This document shows, piece by piece, positions 34,117 to 45,013 of a stretch of DNA of 64,000 nt; position 1 is the stretch's first letter, and the number at the start of each line of letters is the position of its first letter. The translations under genes were made by a program, and so were the position numbers. The stretch is from Cordilura impudica (taxonomy: Eukaryota; Arthropoda; Insecta; Diptera; Scathophagidae): assembly GCA_963682025.1 (NCBI GenBank), contig OY821521.1:194713026-194777025 (forward strand), in the 5' to 3' direction. The notes beneath the pieces were generated by a model. The model was not told where the DNA came from. It saw only the letters and a program-made list of their open reading frames with translations, and did no database searches.

Positions 34117-34440
34117 ATTTTTTTTTTTTTTGAGTTATTATTTTGTTACTCCATCCGACCTTTACGGTCGCAATGAAGAATTATTTGGCCAATTAAAAGA
34201 AACTATACAGCCATCTCCAATTAGCACGATTTAATGTGTATAGCCATCCTGCACAACCACTACCCTCGCAATGGAGGTTAGGGCGAGCTATTTAATTTTC
34301 AAAAACTTAAACTAAATTAAACGAGAGGTTATGTCATATAATCGGAAACGCATGCATATAGGTATGTATATAACCTAAATGCATGCCGATCAGCAACCAC
34401 GATGACGACCAACAAATAAACACCGAAACGTGTTTTCTTT
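34117..34440 (-). mobile_element. retroelement 3' remnant with poly-A tail
   Basis: Read on the minus strand, the segment contains CTCGCCCTAACCTCCATTGC and ends GGTCGGATGGAGTAACA followed by a short spacer and a run of ~14 A. An A-tailed end suggests a reverse-transcribed insertion. No coding or RNA polymerase III boxes were recognised, so LINE tail versus SINE stays open. Confidence 0.4.
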
Positions 34441-34477
34441 TATCCGAAATAATAGAAAAAACTAAAATGATCTTTCC

Positions 34478-34550
34478 TCGTTAGAGCGCGAATTAATAAT
34501 GTGAGAGAGCTTTATAGACCAACTCTTGAAATAAACAAAAATCATCTGTT
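34478..34550 (-). mobile_element. short duplicate of the RNase H relic's upstream end
   Basis: Matches 35378-35450 in the same orientation (shared AGAGCGCG/GGAGCGCG, AATGTGAG, CCAACTCTTG). It is therefore a second fragment of the same or a sister retrotransposon. Confidence 0.55.
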
Positions 34551-34594
34551 AAGCGGATCAACTCAAAGAATTTGCTGAAATCGTTTGGAATTAA

Positions 34595-35460
34595 TTATTT
34601 ATTTATTTTTTTTTTTTATTTATTAGAAATAATATATTACAATAAATGTATAGACATTATAATATAAGGAAGAGTACGAGCAACTTAGGCCTTCAACTCT
34701 GATATTGAATAAATTTGTTTTTAATTAGTTAAATAAAATTAAATAGATTAATTAAATTTTCGTTATCAATTTACATAATTTTAAATAAATGAAGATCTTA
34801 TCTAAATTTTGTTGATGACAATTGGCTCGCTAGGTTTAGTCGAACCGAAAATTGATAATCTCTGGGGAGAAAACTGTTGACATTGGTCCAGAATGTCATT
34901 TATTGACTCAGGTGTATTACATATATTACAATTAGGTTTATCTCCTTTGGTTAACAGTTATTGATGGGTGGCTATGGTGTGTCCGAGTCTTAATCTTGAA
35001 TAAAGCATCATCTGTTGTCGAGTACTGGAAGCTGGATAAAAAATTTTTTCACCTGTAGAGTTGTTTGTTTTGTAGTGATGATTGTATAATATCCAGTCAT
35101 TATATTTATTAGTAGAGATGTGCTTGGCGATAAGGGAATTTAAATCTATATTTTCTTGCAAATGAAAAGATAATAGTGGGAAAAGAAGAGTTTTTCCTGC
35201 AACTTCATCAGCTGCTTCGTTTCCAGAGATCCCTGCATGACCAGCTACCCACATTACACGAAGTTTATTTGGGAATTTTATTAGAAAATTACGAATGTCG
35301 ATCACCAAAAGAGACGTGTTTTTACTATTTAAAATAGCGGAAATTGTGGATTTACTGTCTGAGCAAATTACAAAGCGTCCGCTGGAGCGCGGGTTACTAA
35401 TGTGAGTGAGCTCTATACACCAACTCTTGGAATATAATGATAATAATTTGGTATTAAGTT
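34595..35460 (-). pseudogene. non-LTR retrotransposon RNase H domain and 3' end (I/LOA-type)
   Basis: The minus-strand frame reads CSDSKSTISAI (first RNase H Asp region, near 35.36 kb), then RVMWVAGHAGISGNEAADEV (about 35.21-35.27 kb) with the conserved His and the NxxAD Asp. Then come SRLRLGHTIATHQ and CNICNTPESINDILDQC, the cysteine-containing tail seen after RNase H in I-like elements. After the coding part, an AT-rich 3' region ends in an A/TAAA-rich tail near 34.60 kb. The reverse transcriptase and endonuclease are absent, as in a 5'-truncated insertion. RNase H in a non-LTR element points to I-, LOA- or R1-related clades. Confidence 0.85.
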
Positions 35461-35504
35461 TGACAAATTGTTTACTTTTTCAAATATTTTGTTTACATTG
35501 ATTA

Positions 35505-35545
35505 TTAGATTTGGCACAGCCAAATTTAACACTCTGACTTGTTTT
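35505..35545 (-). mobile_element. DINE-B terminal fragment
   Basis: The reverse complement gives AGTCAGAGTGTTAAATTTGG and GGCTGTGCC, the opening of DINE-B. Confidence 0.45.
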
Positions 35546-35689
35546 CTATTTTATTTCTCTGGTACTCTCTTTTCACAAACTTGAATATGTCACTTTTCAA
35601 TAGTAGCGTGGTAAAAATTATTTGTTTAAGGGACACTTTGATGACATCGAGAAATTTGAAATATATGTGGTAAGTAACTTAAAACTAGC

Positions 35690-36680
35690 AACCTAGTGTA
35701 TATTTCGAAATATATATCGGTTATTCGATTAAAAACATTTTTTATCATCGGAAAAAATTACTCGAGTAAAAACATCACAAATTTTGAATAGCGAATAATT
35801 CGAATATATTTATATCAATTAATCGATTAAAAAATATTTTTCGGAGATATGCTGTTCTTCAGCTAAAAAATATTACTCGAGTAATTTAAAATCACGAATT
35901 TTGAATAGCGAATTAAATGAATAAATTTTAATCAATTGATCGATTATAAATATTTTTAGTTGTGCTGTATTTAAGTTAAGAGTTTTACTCGAGCATTTTA
36001 TAAACTTAAATATTGAATAGGGAATAATTCGAATAACTAATAGCGATTAATAGATGAAAAATAATTTTTATGTCATTCTGTTTGTTATCACGTAACTTAT
36101 ACTTATTGCAAATTTTGATTATTAATTGTCTATTAATCGATTAAATAATATATTTGTCATCAAAGAATTTCACTTCAGTAGAAAATTCAAAATTTCAATT
36201 AATCGATTTAAAAATATTTTACTAAGCTATGCTCTTTTTCATCGAAATTTTTCGTGGGTAATTTTTAATCGTAAACTTCGAATGGTAAATAATTCAAATA
36301 AATTTCTATAAACTAAGCGATTCAGAATATTTTTCTAATCTAAGCTGTAGTTCAGCTAAAAATTTTTCTCAAGTAATTTAAAAACGCAATTTAGGAATAG
36401 GGAATAATTCGGATATATTAATAGCGATTAATTGACCAAAAGATATTTTACAAATTATGACTACGAATTTTGTATCGTTTAATCGAATACAAAAAGTTAA
36501 GTTCAGCTATTATATATCAATGAATTTTACTCGACTAATATAAGATGTTTAATATACAAAATAAATTTATAACGATTAACCGATTAAAAAAATGTTTAAC
36601 AATTCTGTTTTTCGTCGACAAATTTTACTCGAGTTAATTAAATGATAAATTTAGAATAGCAAATAATTCGAATAAAACAT
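35690..36680 (+). repeat. ~115-bp satellite rich in TCGA palindromes, array S1
   Basis: About eight diverged monomers. Each carries an AATTCGAATA block, TTAATCGATTAAAAA, ATTTTTCTAAGCTATGCTGT, TTCAGCTAAAAATTTTACTC and GAGTAATTTAAAA. The TTCGAA, ATCGAT and CTCGAG palindromes share the TCGA core. Related arrays lie at 37.3, 40.3 and 59.5-61.6 kb in the same orientation. Confidence 0.85.
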
Positions 36681-37015
36681 TTTGTTAAGGTTTGCGTAGA
36701 TTATGATCCAATTGATGCAAAAACGGAACAAGTTGATGCCATTTAAGGTGATACGAACGCAACACATAATATCGTCCTGCTGGTATTTCTTGTTTACCTA
36801 GCCTGTTTTATATCATCATTATGCTCTCCACATCACGAGGTTTCAGGGAAAAAACCTTTTCAGCAGATCTGAGCAAATGCAAATCCAAAGAATTCCTCTC
36901 AATTTTTAACTTTCTTTTTGTAATAGTTTATCAAATGTCGTTTGATGTGGCTTGACCATGTCCAATCTGTGTTTTGGAATGGCCACTCCAATAACCAGAT
37001 ATCAATTCCATAAAA
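36680..37015 (-). pseudogene. unidentified protein-coding remnant between satellite arrays
   Basis: On the minus strand one frame reads YPLKFYGIDIWLLEWP, QNTDWTWSSHIKRH and LINYYKKKVKN. After one frameshift another reads RNSLDLHLLRSAEKVFSL, KPRDVESIMMI, a stop, then RLGKQEIPAGRYYVLRSY and HLKWHQLVPFLHQLDHN. About 115 residues with tryptophan-rich, non-low-complexity composition make a real decayed gene likely. I do not recognise the family. It sits exactly between satellite arrays, and the neighbouring 37.06-37.33 kb segment is repeated at 41 kb without it. Confidence 0.5.
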
Positions 37016-37059
37016 TTTCAATGGATATCATTAACATTTAATTGGCTCAATGCCTCGTC

Positions 37060-37330
37060 ACTATGAAGCAGTACTAAAAAATATTGGACACTAAACAAAA
37101 TATTGAAACCAAAAATAGAAGGAAAGTTTTAAATTATGGTATAGTAAAGGTTTCCAATGTTTTGTCAATAGCATAAAAATGAATAATTTTATATTCTCTT
37201 ATCTTTGTTTCAAGCCAAGCTATTTTATTTTAATATTTTTTTTTCTTTTTTTAAAGAAAATTTTTTTTGTATTGATCGCTCATGTCGTCAAAAATATATT
37301 TTGTTAAAAATTGCCAATGACTTTTGAGTA
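37060..37330 (+). repeat. ~270-bp segment repeated at 41 kb, copy 1
   Basis: Shares GTAAAGGTTTCCAATGTTTT, TAGCATAAAAATGAATA and CATGTCGTCAAAAATATATT-like sequence with 40985-41285 in the same orientation. Each copy abuts a TCGA satellite array. Confidence 0.75.
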
Positions 37331-37625
37331 CACTAAAATCGCATACAGCGAATAATACGATTATATTTCTATCAATTAATGCATTAATGATTAAAAATAT
37401 TTTTTAAAGTTATGTTCTTTTCGGCTAAGAATTTTACTCGAGAAATTTAAAAACTAAAATTAGGAATGCAGAACAATTCGAATATATTAATTGCGGTTAA
37501 ACGACATAAAAATATTTTTAAAGTTATGCTGTTTTTATCGAGTAATTTACATAGCAAATTTTGATCAACAAGAAATTAACGATTAATGGATTTAAAAATA
37601 TTTGTATCATGGAATTATACTCGAG
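37330..37625 (+). repeat. TCGA satellite array S2
   Basis: About three diverged monomers ending in GGAATTATACTCGAGTAAA. Confidence 0.75.
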
Positions 37626-37629
37626 TAAA

Positions 37630-37745
37630 AAAAAAAAACAAGGAAGAGTGTTAAATTCGGCTGTGCTGAATTTTGTGATACCCTCCACCTGCGTCTTAAA
37701 CTCAATATTACACCCAATGTAGAGTACGTCTACCACTTTAAAACT
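37630..37745 (+). mobile_element. DINE-B element, opening part
   Basis: Contains AAGAGTGTTAAATTCGGCTG, TGCTGAATTTTGTGATACCC and TCCACCTGCGTCTTAAACTC. The downstream end is not clear. Confidence 0.6.
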
Positions 37746-38199
37746 ATGGCTGATATTGAAACATTAATTCCGAATGCCAGTTAAATTTAAAGCTAATTGT
37801 TTATTTCTTTTTGGTCGGTTTCAATTATAATTTCTTTTTATAAAAAATAATAATTATGTGTCCTATAGAAAGAATTAATTACTATTTGATTACTAGAGTA
37901 GAAATCCTATAAGTTCCCTAAGAACACTAAACAAATTCAATATTTAACACAGCTGGCGTTATAATACCAAAAGATTGATCACTCTTAGAATGTTTCGGGA
38001 CCTTAGAAGTTATATGATAATTAAAAAAAATTGCAAATGATTCTTCGCCAAAAATTACTAATATTTAAAATAAGCGAATTTTAAAATATTTTTATCTGAA
38101 TTAGCCAGTAATATGTTAATTTAAGGATACATTTAATACAAAAAAAGAACTACAAAATAATAATAACAGGTAAGAAACTAAGTATAGAAATTAAAACTT
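37746..38199. other. AT-rich, no identified feature
   Basis: Possibly the decayed body of the preceding DINE-B copy. No frame or inverted repeat is supported. Confidence 0.35.
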
Positions 38200-38202
38200 T
38201 TA

Positions 38203-39143
38203 CAGCCGTATTCATAAAAATTCTAAACAGCATTTCAAATCCATTTTAAGCAAAAATCGATAAAATTGTATTCATAAACGAATTTTAGCTTAAAATACTA
38301 TTTTAAACCTTGTGTAAATAAAAGAATTTTAAAATTGGTTCGATCCTATTTTAAAATGACATTTGTGCTGTTTGCTTTGTGTTTGTTTTCATTTTGAACA
38401 CAGTAGCGAAAAATTGTCATTCAATCGAAAGAAGTAAGTTGATTTTTTAATGAGAAATAGACAATTTATATTTGATTAACAGAATTGGTAAGAATTATTT
38501 TTATTGACAAAAATTATGTGTTAATTACATATATTTCGCTTACAATAGAAATTATTGCCCAAATCTCAAATGATCGTCAAAAGAAAATTTAAAAAAAGAA
38601 GGAGCGACCCATTTGCTATTCCAGATAAGGAGCGCTTGCGCTCGAAGTATTTATACAAATTATTAAAATATCTTAATTAAGTCAACTACATTAAAAGGAA
38701 TATTTTTTGTGTAAACAATCAAAACAAATTAAATAAAACTGGTTATTTGAATACTTTTTTAATCTGCAATAAAATCACCACATAAATTACATATCTATAT
38801 ACCTATCATTTTGTTTGGAATGTTTTTCTTAAATTAATAGACAAGTTTATCATTAATTTTTTTTCTATAAAAACCATATTTTTCTCAAACACAGCAAAAA
38901 AAAATTATAGATACGAATACCGACCGTATGAATTAATAACCATGATTTTGCATTATTACAACACAAGTGACAAATAAAAAATGTAGTGTTGCCATCATAG
39001 AGTTTAATAAAACGTTAGAACGTTTATTACTTAAAATACTGATTATGAATACGAATTTTTAACAAACCATTTTTAGGCTTAAAATGTGTTTTAACTAATT
39101 TGTATTTGAAACCTGATTTAAGATTATTTTATGAATACGGCTG
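38203..39143 (+). mobile_element. PIF/Harbinger element, internally decayed
   Basis: Ends CAGCCGTATTCATAAAAATT and its mirror TTTATGAATACGGCTG are inverted, with weaker similarity continuing to AAATCCATTTTAAGC. TTA flanks both sides (38200-38202 and 39144-39146), the 3-bp duplication expected of PIF/Harbinger. Inside, at about 38596-38645, a frame reads KKRRSDPFAIPDKERLRSKY, resembling the N-terminal RRRDPFxxPDxEF-type segment of Harbinger transposases. The catalytic domain is gone. Confidence 0.8.
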
Positions 39144-39155
39144 TTAATATTTAAT

Positions 39156-39730
39156 TTTTCATTTTTCTTTTTTCAGTTTCCATTTTTAATTTTTAATTTT
39201 CCATTCTCCATGTTTCAGTTTCTGTTTTCCATTTTTCATTTTACATTTTCCGTTTTTCATTTTCCATTTTCTATCTTTCATTTTCCATTCTCCATTTTTC
39301 ATTTTCTATTTTCCGTTTTTCATTTTTGATTTTACATTTTTCATTTTTAATTTTTCCTTTTTAATTTTCCGTTTTCCATTTTTCATTTTCGATTCTCCTT
39401 TTTTTTTTAATTTTAATTTTTCATTTTTCTTTTTTAATTTTCCGTTTTCCATTTTTATTTTCCATTTTCCATTCTCCCTTTTTCAATTTTGATTTTTCAT
39501 TTTCCATTTTTTATTTTCCATTTTCCATTTTTAATTTTCCATTTTTCAATTTCCATTTTTCATTTCTAATATTTCATTTTTCATATTCCATTTTCCATTG
39601 TTCATTTTCCATTTACCATCTTTCATTTTCCATTTTTCATTTTTCAATTTTCAATTTTCAGTTTTCATTTTCCATTTTTTATTTTCCAGTTTTCATTTTC
39701 CATTTTTCGTTTTCATTTTTTCTTTCATAT
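39156..39730 (+). repeat. TTTTCCATTTTTCA minisatellite
   Basis: About 45 variable 12-14 bp units of CATTTTCCATTTTT type, starting a few bases beyond the Harbinger element. Confidence 0.85.
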
Positions 39731-39904
39731 TGGCGTTTTTCTTATTATAACGTGAAACGATAAAAAAAATATGTGGCAATACTACAAACATAGCTCATGG
39801 TAGTTGTGTTTCTTGGTATGATTGCATCATTTTTTGTGGCTTTTTTTGAACTGTGAATGTTTTTGCACAACTATTATGTTCAACCACTAAAATATTACAA
39901 CAAA

Positions 39905-40243
39905 CACACTGGGGTTAATGTTTTTTTTAGAGGTATCTACATATTTTTGATCGTATCTAAGCAAAATGATGCCCGATTTTGCCCATTTTCAACACCAACC
40001 TGCTGGGTGTTATGGCAAATGATATTGTTGTAACGCTATCCAGCAAAATGTTTTTTTTTTTTTGTAAATGAGCGCGATTTCAACAGACAGACGGACAGAC
40101 GGACATCGCTATATCGACTCGAGCTTTGATAAGCATCAAGAATATATATACTCTATGGGGTCGTAAATTAGTTTTTCGATGCGTTACAAACGGAATGACA
40201 AACCTATACATACCCTCTGCCCCTGAGGTTTGGAGGGTATAAT
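39905..40243 (+). mobile_element. DINE-B element, closing part
   Basis: Shows GCGATTTCAACAGACAGACG, GGACAGACGGACATCGCTAT, AAGAATATATATACTCTATG, GGGGTCGTAAATTAG and the closing GAGGTTTGGAGGGTATAATG. Confidence 0.7.
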
Positions 40244-40254
40244 GACAAATGTCG

Positions 40255-40984
40255 ACGAGCGCATATTTCGAATATATGTATTTATATCAATAAATCGATT
40301 AAAAAAAATCTTCTAAGCCATGCTGTTTTTCAGCTAAAAATCTTACTCGAGTAATTTAGAAACGCAAATTAGGAATAGGGAATTCGAATATATTAGTAGC
40401 AATTTATCGATGAAAAGTTGTTTAGTTGTGCTGTTTCTTATACAGTCATTTATATCACAAATTATGACTAACGATTAATCGACCAATCGAATAAAAAGTA
40501 TTTTCATCATCAAAGAAAAATTAAAAATTCGAATATGTTTATATCATTTAATCGACGAAGAACATTTTTATAAGCCAATCTATTTTCCACCTACAAATTT
40601 AACTCGAGTAAATTAAAACCTCAAATTTCGAATAACGAATAACGAATAATAGCAATAATTTTCTATTTATTGATCGATTAAAAATATTTTTCTAAGTTAT
40701 GCACTTTTCATTTAAAAGATTTATTCAAGTAATTTAAAAAACCAAATTGGGAATAGGGAATAATTCGAATATAAAAATAGCGATTAACTGATTCAAAAAT
40801 ATTTTTGAAGTTATATTATTTTTTTGAGTAATTTAATTAACGATTAATGGATTAAAAAATTTTTTATCATCATAACCACAAAATAAATTAAATTCGCAAA
40901 TTTCGAATATCAAATAATACTAATAAATTTATATTTATTAATCGAGTAAAAATATTTTTCTAAATTATACACTTTTTCATTTAA
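40255..40984 (+). repeat. TCGA satellite array S3
   Basis: About seven diverged monomers with the same palindromes as S1. Confidence 0.8.
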
Positions 40985-41285
40985 AAGATTTATTCAACAA
41001 TATACTTAAATCAAAAATAAAGGGAAAGTTTTCAATTATTGTATGGTAAAGGTTTCCACTGTTTTGTCAACAGCATAAAAATGAATACTTTTATGTTTTG
41101 TTTTTGTTTTCAGAAGTTAAGCTTTTTTTTTGTTAAATTTTTTTCTTTTTAAGTCCATAAAACATTAAAAAAAAATTAAATTGATAAAAGAGATTTTTGT
41201 TTTATAATTGACCGTTCATGTCATCAAGAATATATTATGTTAAAAGTTTTCAACGACTTTCGCGTTAAATAAATTATGTTTCAAA
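40985..41285 (+). repeat. ~270-bp segment repeated at 37 kb, copy 2
   Basis: Direct repeat of 37060-37330, again adjoining a TCGA array. Confidence 0.75.
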
Positions 41286-41536
41286 TTGAATATAATTAAA
41301 TCAAAATTAGAGAAAAACACTCACCCTTTTTCACAATCGGCTACACTGCATGATAACATTTCAATGTAACAATTGTCTTTAAAATTTTTATTATTTTTAA
41401 CGCACGAACCGATTATAAATTATAAACAGTTTGCCAATAAAATCTCTGCACAGTAAAAAAAAAGAAAAGTTTAAAATATTATTTTCATTTAAAAAATTCG
41501 TTTTTTTAAGCACAATAAAAAAAAACACTATAAAAA

Positions 41537-42328
41537 TCAAGTAAGAAAACTATAGTCGGTCTACACCGACTATACGATACCCTAAACGATGCGTTTAGAG
41601 ACCCTATCTCTTAGGCCCAACTAATTGGATAGAGAAAATAAGCATAAACCAAATTTGAGTGGGATTTTTATTAATTTTTTTTGGCTCCAGATATGAAAAA
41701 GTTCATATCGGATGCTATGTCTATATGGGGACTAGGTCCAAGAATGGACCGATCCTGACCATGGTTGGTAAGGTCTTTTGTATTTTGCGAAAATATATAC
41801 AAACAAAATTTGAGATGAATCAGTGCAATATTTTTGTTTTTTGATAGATTTAAGTGAAGATCGGGAAGCAGCTCTATATGGGGCCTATGACAAAGAGTTG
41901 TCCCATAGCTGACCTTTTTTGAACTATTTATTAATGGATGTAATAAACACATACAAACCCAATTTGACTAAGATCTATACGACAATTTGGATCTTAAGGC
42001 AATTTATGTCGATTTTATAGGGGTCATTTGTATGGGGGCTAGGTCTGAACATGGACCGATTCTCAATTTCAACAGCGTTCATCCCATGGCCGATGAAAGT
42101 GTATATACCAAATTTTATCAAAATATATTCATATTTGCGACCTGCAGTTTGATTACAAGGTTTACATGGACACACAGATGGACGGACGGACATTGTTAAA
42201 TCGATTCAAAAAGTGATTCTGATTCGGTCGGTATAATTAAAGATGGGTCTAGATCAAATATTTTTGGTTGTTATAAACAGCAGCACAAAGTCATTATACC
42301 CAAACCACATAAAGGTATAGGGTATAAA
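41537..42328 (+). mobile_element. DINE-A element, full length
   Basis: Opens with TAGTCGGTCTACACCGACTA, carries a short GGAC run near 42179-42190 and closes with CATAAAGGTATAGGGTATAA. Confidence 0.9.
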
Positions 42329-42534
42329 AAGACACACTTTACAACAACAACAATAAAAATCAATGTTTACTCAATATGAAGACAATATGAAGACAACAAT
42401 AAATGCGTTAATTTTCCGCGAAGTTGGTGCATTTGGGTTTTTTGATGAAAGTGCCATTGCTTGTTAAAGAGGTTTCATTATGTACAACATAATGATCCTA
42501 CGTATAACACTTGACCGCATATTTAAATAAAAAA

Positions 42535-42729
42535 ATGCCAGGCCAACGAGTTTGCCAAAAATTTTACTTAATTGATTTATTTCAATTATTATAAAGGCAA
42601 ATCAACCAGACAAGTCGCTATTATGTTCTCCCTTAAAATAAGGACTGTGTACAAAATCATATCCAGTCCTCAAAAGGAAGACTCGAAATGAAAGGGTCAC
42701 CAAACATACCAAAAAAAAGTGACACGGCG
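42535..42729 (+). pseudogene. Tc1-like transposase, N-terminal part, split by Transib
   Basis: Starts at the ATG at 42535 with MPGQRVCQKF. Frames then show QVAIMFSLKIRTVYKII (first helix-turn-helix) and RLEMKGSPNIPKKVTRR, a linker typical of Tc1 transposases. The reading frame continues at 47433 after the Transib insertion; without the insertion the two parts join through a single CGGCG. The right part carries the catalytic core. Stops and frameshifts make it non-functional. Confidence 0.85.
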
Positions 42730-42768
42730 CACTGTGGACCATATTTTGAGAAGGCGGCCAAAAATAAT
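42730..42768 (+). repeat. Transib left terminal repeat, RSS-like
   Basis: Heptamer CACTGTG (42730-42736), 23-bp spacer (42737-42759), A-rich nonamer AAAAATAAT (42760-42768). The V(D)J consensus is CACAGTG plus 12 or 23 bp plus ACAAAAACC. Confidence 0.8.
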
Positions 42769-43291
42769 TTTTTTATGATTACCGATTTTAAAGTTATGTT
42801 ACTGATTTGAAAGTAAACACCAGTAAACCTCGGGAGCCAAAAAATTGCGACTCTATTTCAACTATATTACAGCGAACAGGGTCTTCGAAAATGGACTTTC
42901 TCAGTATTTTGCTAAAATTAAAAATTTTTTGTAAATTATAATTTTTAAATGACTGTAACTTTTTTAAAAGGTTTTAAAGTAAAATAAATATTGTATAATT
43001 TTTTAACTTCTAAGCTATTAATGTTAGAAATATAAAGTCACTGAGTCATTTAGGAATTAAAAAAAACATTTTAAAAAAGGTCCAAATTACCCGAAAATCT
43101 CCTACTTATTAGAGCATAACTCCTGTCCATCAAAAGCCATCAAAAAACCTTGCACTCTTCTGTAGTCCGAACCCTCCCCTACACTCTTATTTCCCATTGT
43201 ATATCCGCCAGTTTCCGCCCGTGTGCACCAGAACAATTTTCTGACCCAAGGTCAGATATTATGTGCCAAATTTATGAATAAAAAAGTTTTC

Positions 43292-43438
43292 CACTAAGTG
43301 GTTAGGGTATAATGAGTTTGCCCCGATGTTTGTAACTACCAAAAATAATGAACTTATAACCATCTTTTAACATACGGATCTACTCAGAGTAACTTTCTGA
43401 GTCGATTTAACGATGTCCGTCCGTTCGTCTGTGTGTTA
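43292..43438 (-). mobile_element. DINE-A element, closing part only
   Basis: Closing hairpin ACTAAGTGGTTAGGGTATAA, then GAGTCGATTTAACGATGTCC and a short GTCC run. Confidence 0.75.
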
Positions 43439-43673
43439 TGGATGCAAAAGTTGGTCGTACCGATTTTTTTTTTTTTCGTCAGTTTATTTGTTTTTCATAC
43501 TGACAGAAAAAAGAAACGGTAGAGTTGACACGAGTTGTTATATACTTATAAAAAAGGGTTGAGAATAGTGCGCTTAATTGCTAAATTATGCTAATGGGTA
43601 AAATCTGTTTTATTTTGACAGGTTCATTTACATAGGTATTTTCCAAACACATTAATCGTCGGAACTTGAGTTA
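43439..43673. other. Transib interior, unassigned
   Basis: No frame matching the missing N-terminal transposase half was found here or at 42769-43291. Confidence 0.35.
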
Positions 43674-44017
43674 TCTATAATATTAATAGGCTAGGCGATT
43701 TGTTGTGACCGATGTTTTGTTCTACCGTTTTATACCGATTTTGACCAAACGTATAATATTTGAAAGGTATTTCGTTTTAGCCGTTTTGCAGATTTACAAA
43801 TTTTTAAATTTTTTCTTTTATTTTGGGTAAATTGGATCTGAAGTTGCTAATAACACATACATACATGCGTGTTTATTAAATTTGTTAATGTGTTTGTTTT
43901 TTGTGTTGATTTGTGAATTGGCTATAACTGATTAGCACACCTTTAGGGTCTTTATTTAATGAAAAAATAAAATTTCCTAGAATTTGCACTCGAATTTCGA
44001 GGGCTGGAATCTTCTAG
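43674..44017 (+). mobile_element. HelA Helitron, complete short form
   Basis: Cleanest HelA copy: A, then TCTATAATATTAATAGGCTA at the start; stem CACTCGAATTTCGAGGG and CTTCTAG at the end, followed by T. It lies directly upstream of the surviving transposase frame. Confidence 0.9.
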
Positions 44018-44049
44018 TATAGTTTAAATACCTGACAAATGTTAAAAAA

Positions 44050-44980
44050 ATGAAAGACCAAATTACAGAACTGCATTCAGTAATCTTTAAATTTGATGAC
44101 CAACAAATTGAAATAAATTTAAAAATGTGTCTCACAATGATTGATGGAAAAGTTGCACAAGCTTTGACCAAAACAAAGTCATGGTCAAGCTGCATTATAT
44201 TCCAAAAGACATCAAGTCAATTAAGCCAGCCTCCACCACTAGACGACAGTTCTAAGCAAGCCTACGAATTTGGAATGTCCCCTCTTCATGTTCTAAAATT
44301 GTATTATGATTTAGAATTTGGTCCGTTAGGCGAAACAGTGAGAAAAAACAAAGAAAATTAAGAAAAAAAGAAATAAAAAAAAAACAAATTCAAGAAAAAT
44401 ATCTACAGCTAGGCCTCATAATCGACCAACCAAAACAAGGAGAAGGATACTTAAATGATGGAAATACTACAAGGAGATATTTTCCGATCCACAAACTGCA
44501 GCATCTATCACAGGTGTAGATCGTGAATTAATAAGACGATTCAAAATCATATCACAAGTTCTAGCATGCTGCAGAAAGATAAATGCAAAAAAATTTGGAG
44601 AGTACGCCAATAAAACAGCTATACTTTATAATGAAAAATACCCTTGGAGATATATGCCATCCACAGTTCATAAAATTTTGTACCATGGAAAACAAATAAT
44701 TCAAAACAATATGCTGCCAATAGGAGATCAATCTGAAGAAGCGCAAGAAAAAAAGAACAAAGACTACAGATTCTTTCACGAGCACAACACAAGAAAAATT
44801 TCCATATATTCCACTAAAGAAGACCTTATCACTATTTTGTTGTGCAGTTCAGATCCATATAGGTCCAACATTCGACAAAAATGGAAAACTACCTCTATTG
44901 AATTTGACGAAGAAGCTAAACAACTTCTAGAAGATGAAAATCAGGGCTATTTTGAAGAAATATTTACTAAAATTGTTTGA
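44050..44980 (+). pseudogene. Transib transposase, C-terminal half
   Basis: DDE-type transposase, RAG1-related, which would cut at the RSS-like ends. A first frame (44050-44361) has LKMCLTMIDGKVAQAL at about 44120-44160, with the MIDGK Asp conserved in Transib, and FGMSPLHVLKLYY. After frameshifts come LIIDQPKQGEGYLNDGNTTR near 44.42-44.47 kb, ITGVDRELIRRFKI, YPWRYMPSTVHKILYHGK, LPIGDQSEEAQEKKNKDYRF (44.72-44.77 kb) and CSSDPYRSNIRQK, to a stop at 44978. SEEAQE matches the region of RAG1 ASEGNE that holds the catalytic Glu. The N-terminal half, with the first catalytic Asp, is missing. At least two frameshifts and stops separate the blocks. Confidence 0.9.
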
Positions 44981-45013
44981 TTTTAAGTAGTTTTTCAGTA
45001 CACTAACAATAAG

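Noticed and set aside
35690..36680. Regularly spaced repeats considered as a CRISPR-like array
   Set aside because: Monomers are contiguous ~115-bp satellite units with no conserved-repeat/variable-spacer structure, and the context is eukaryotic.
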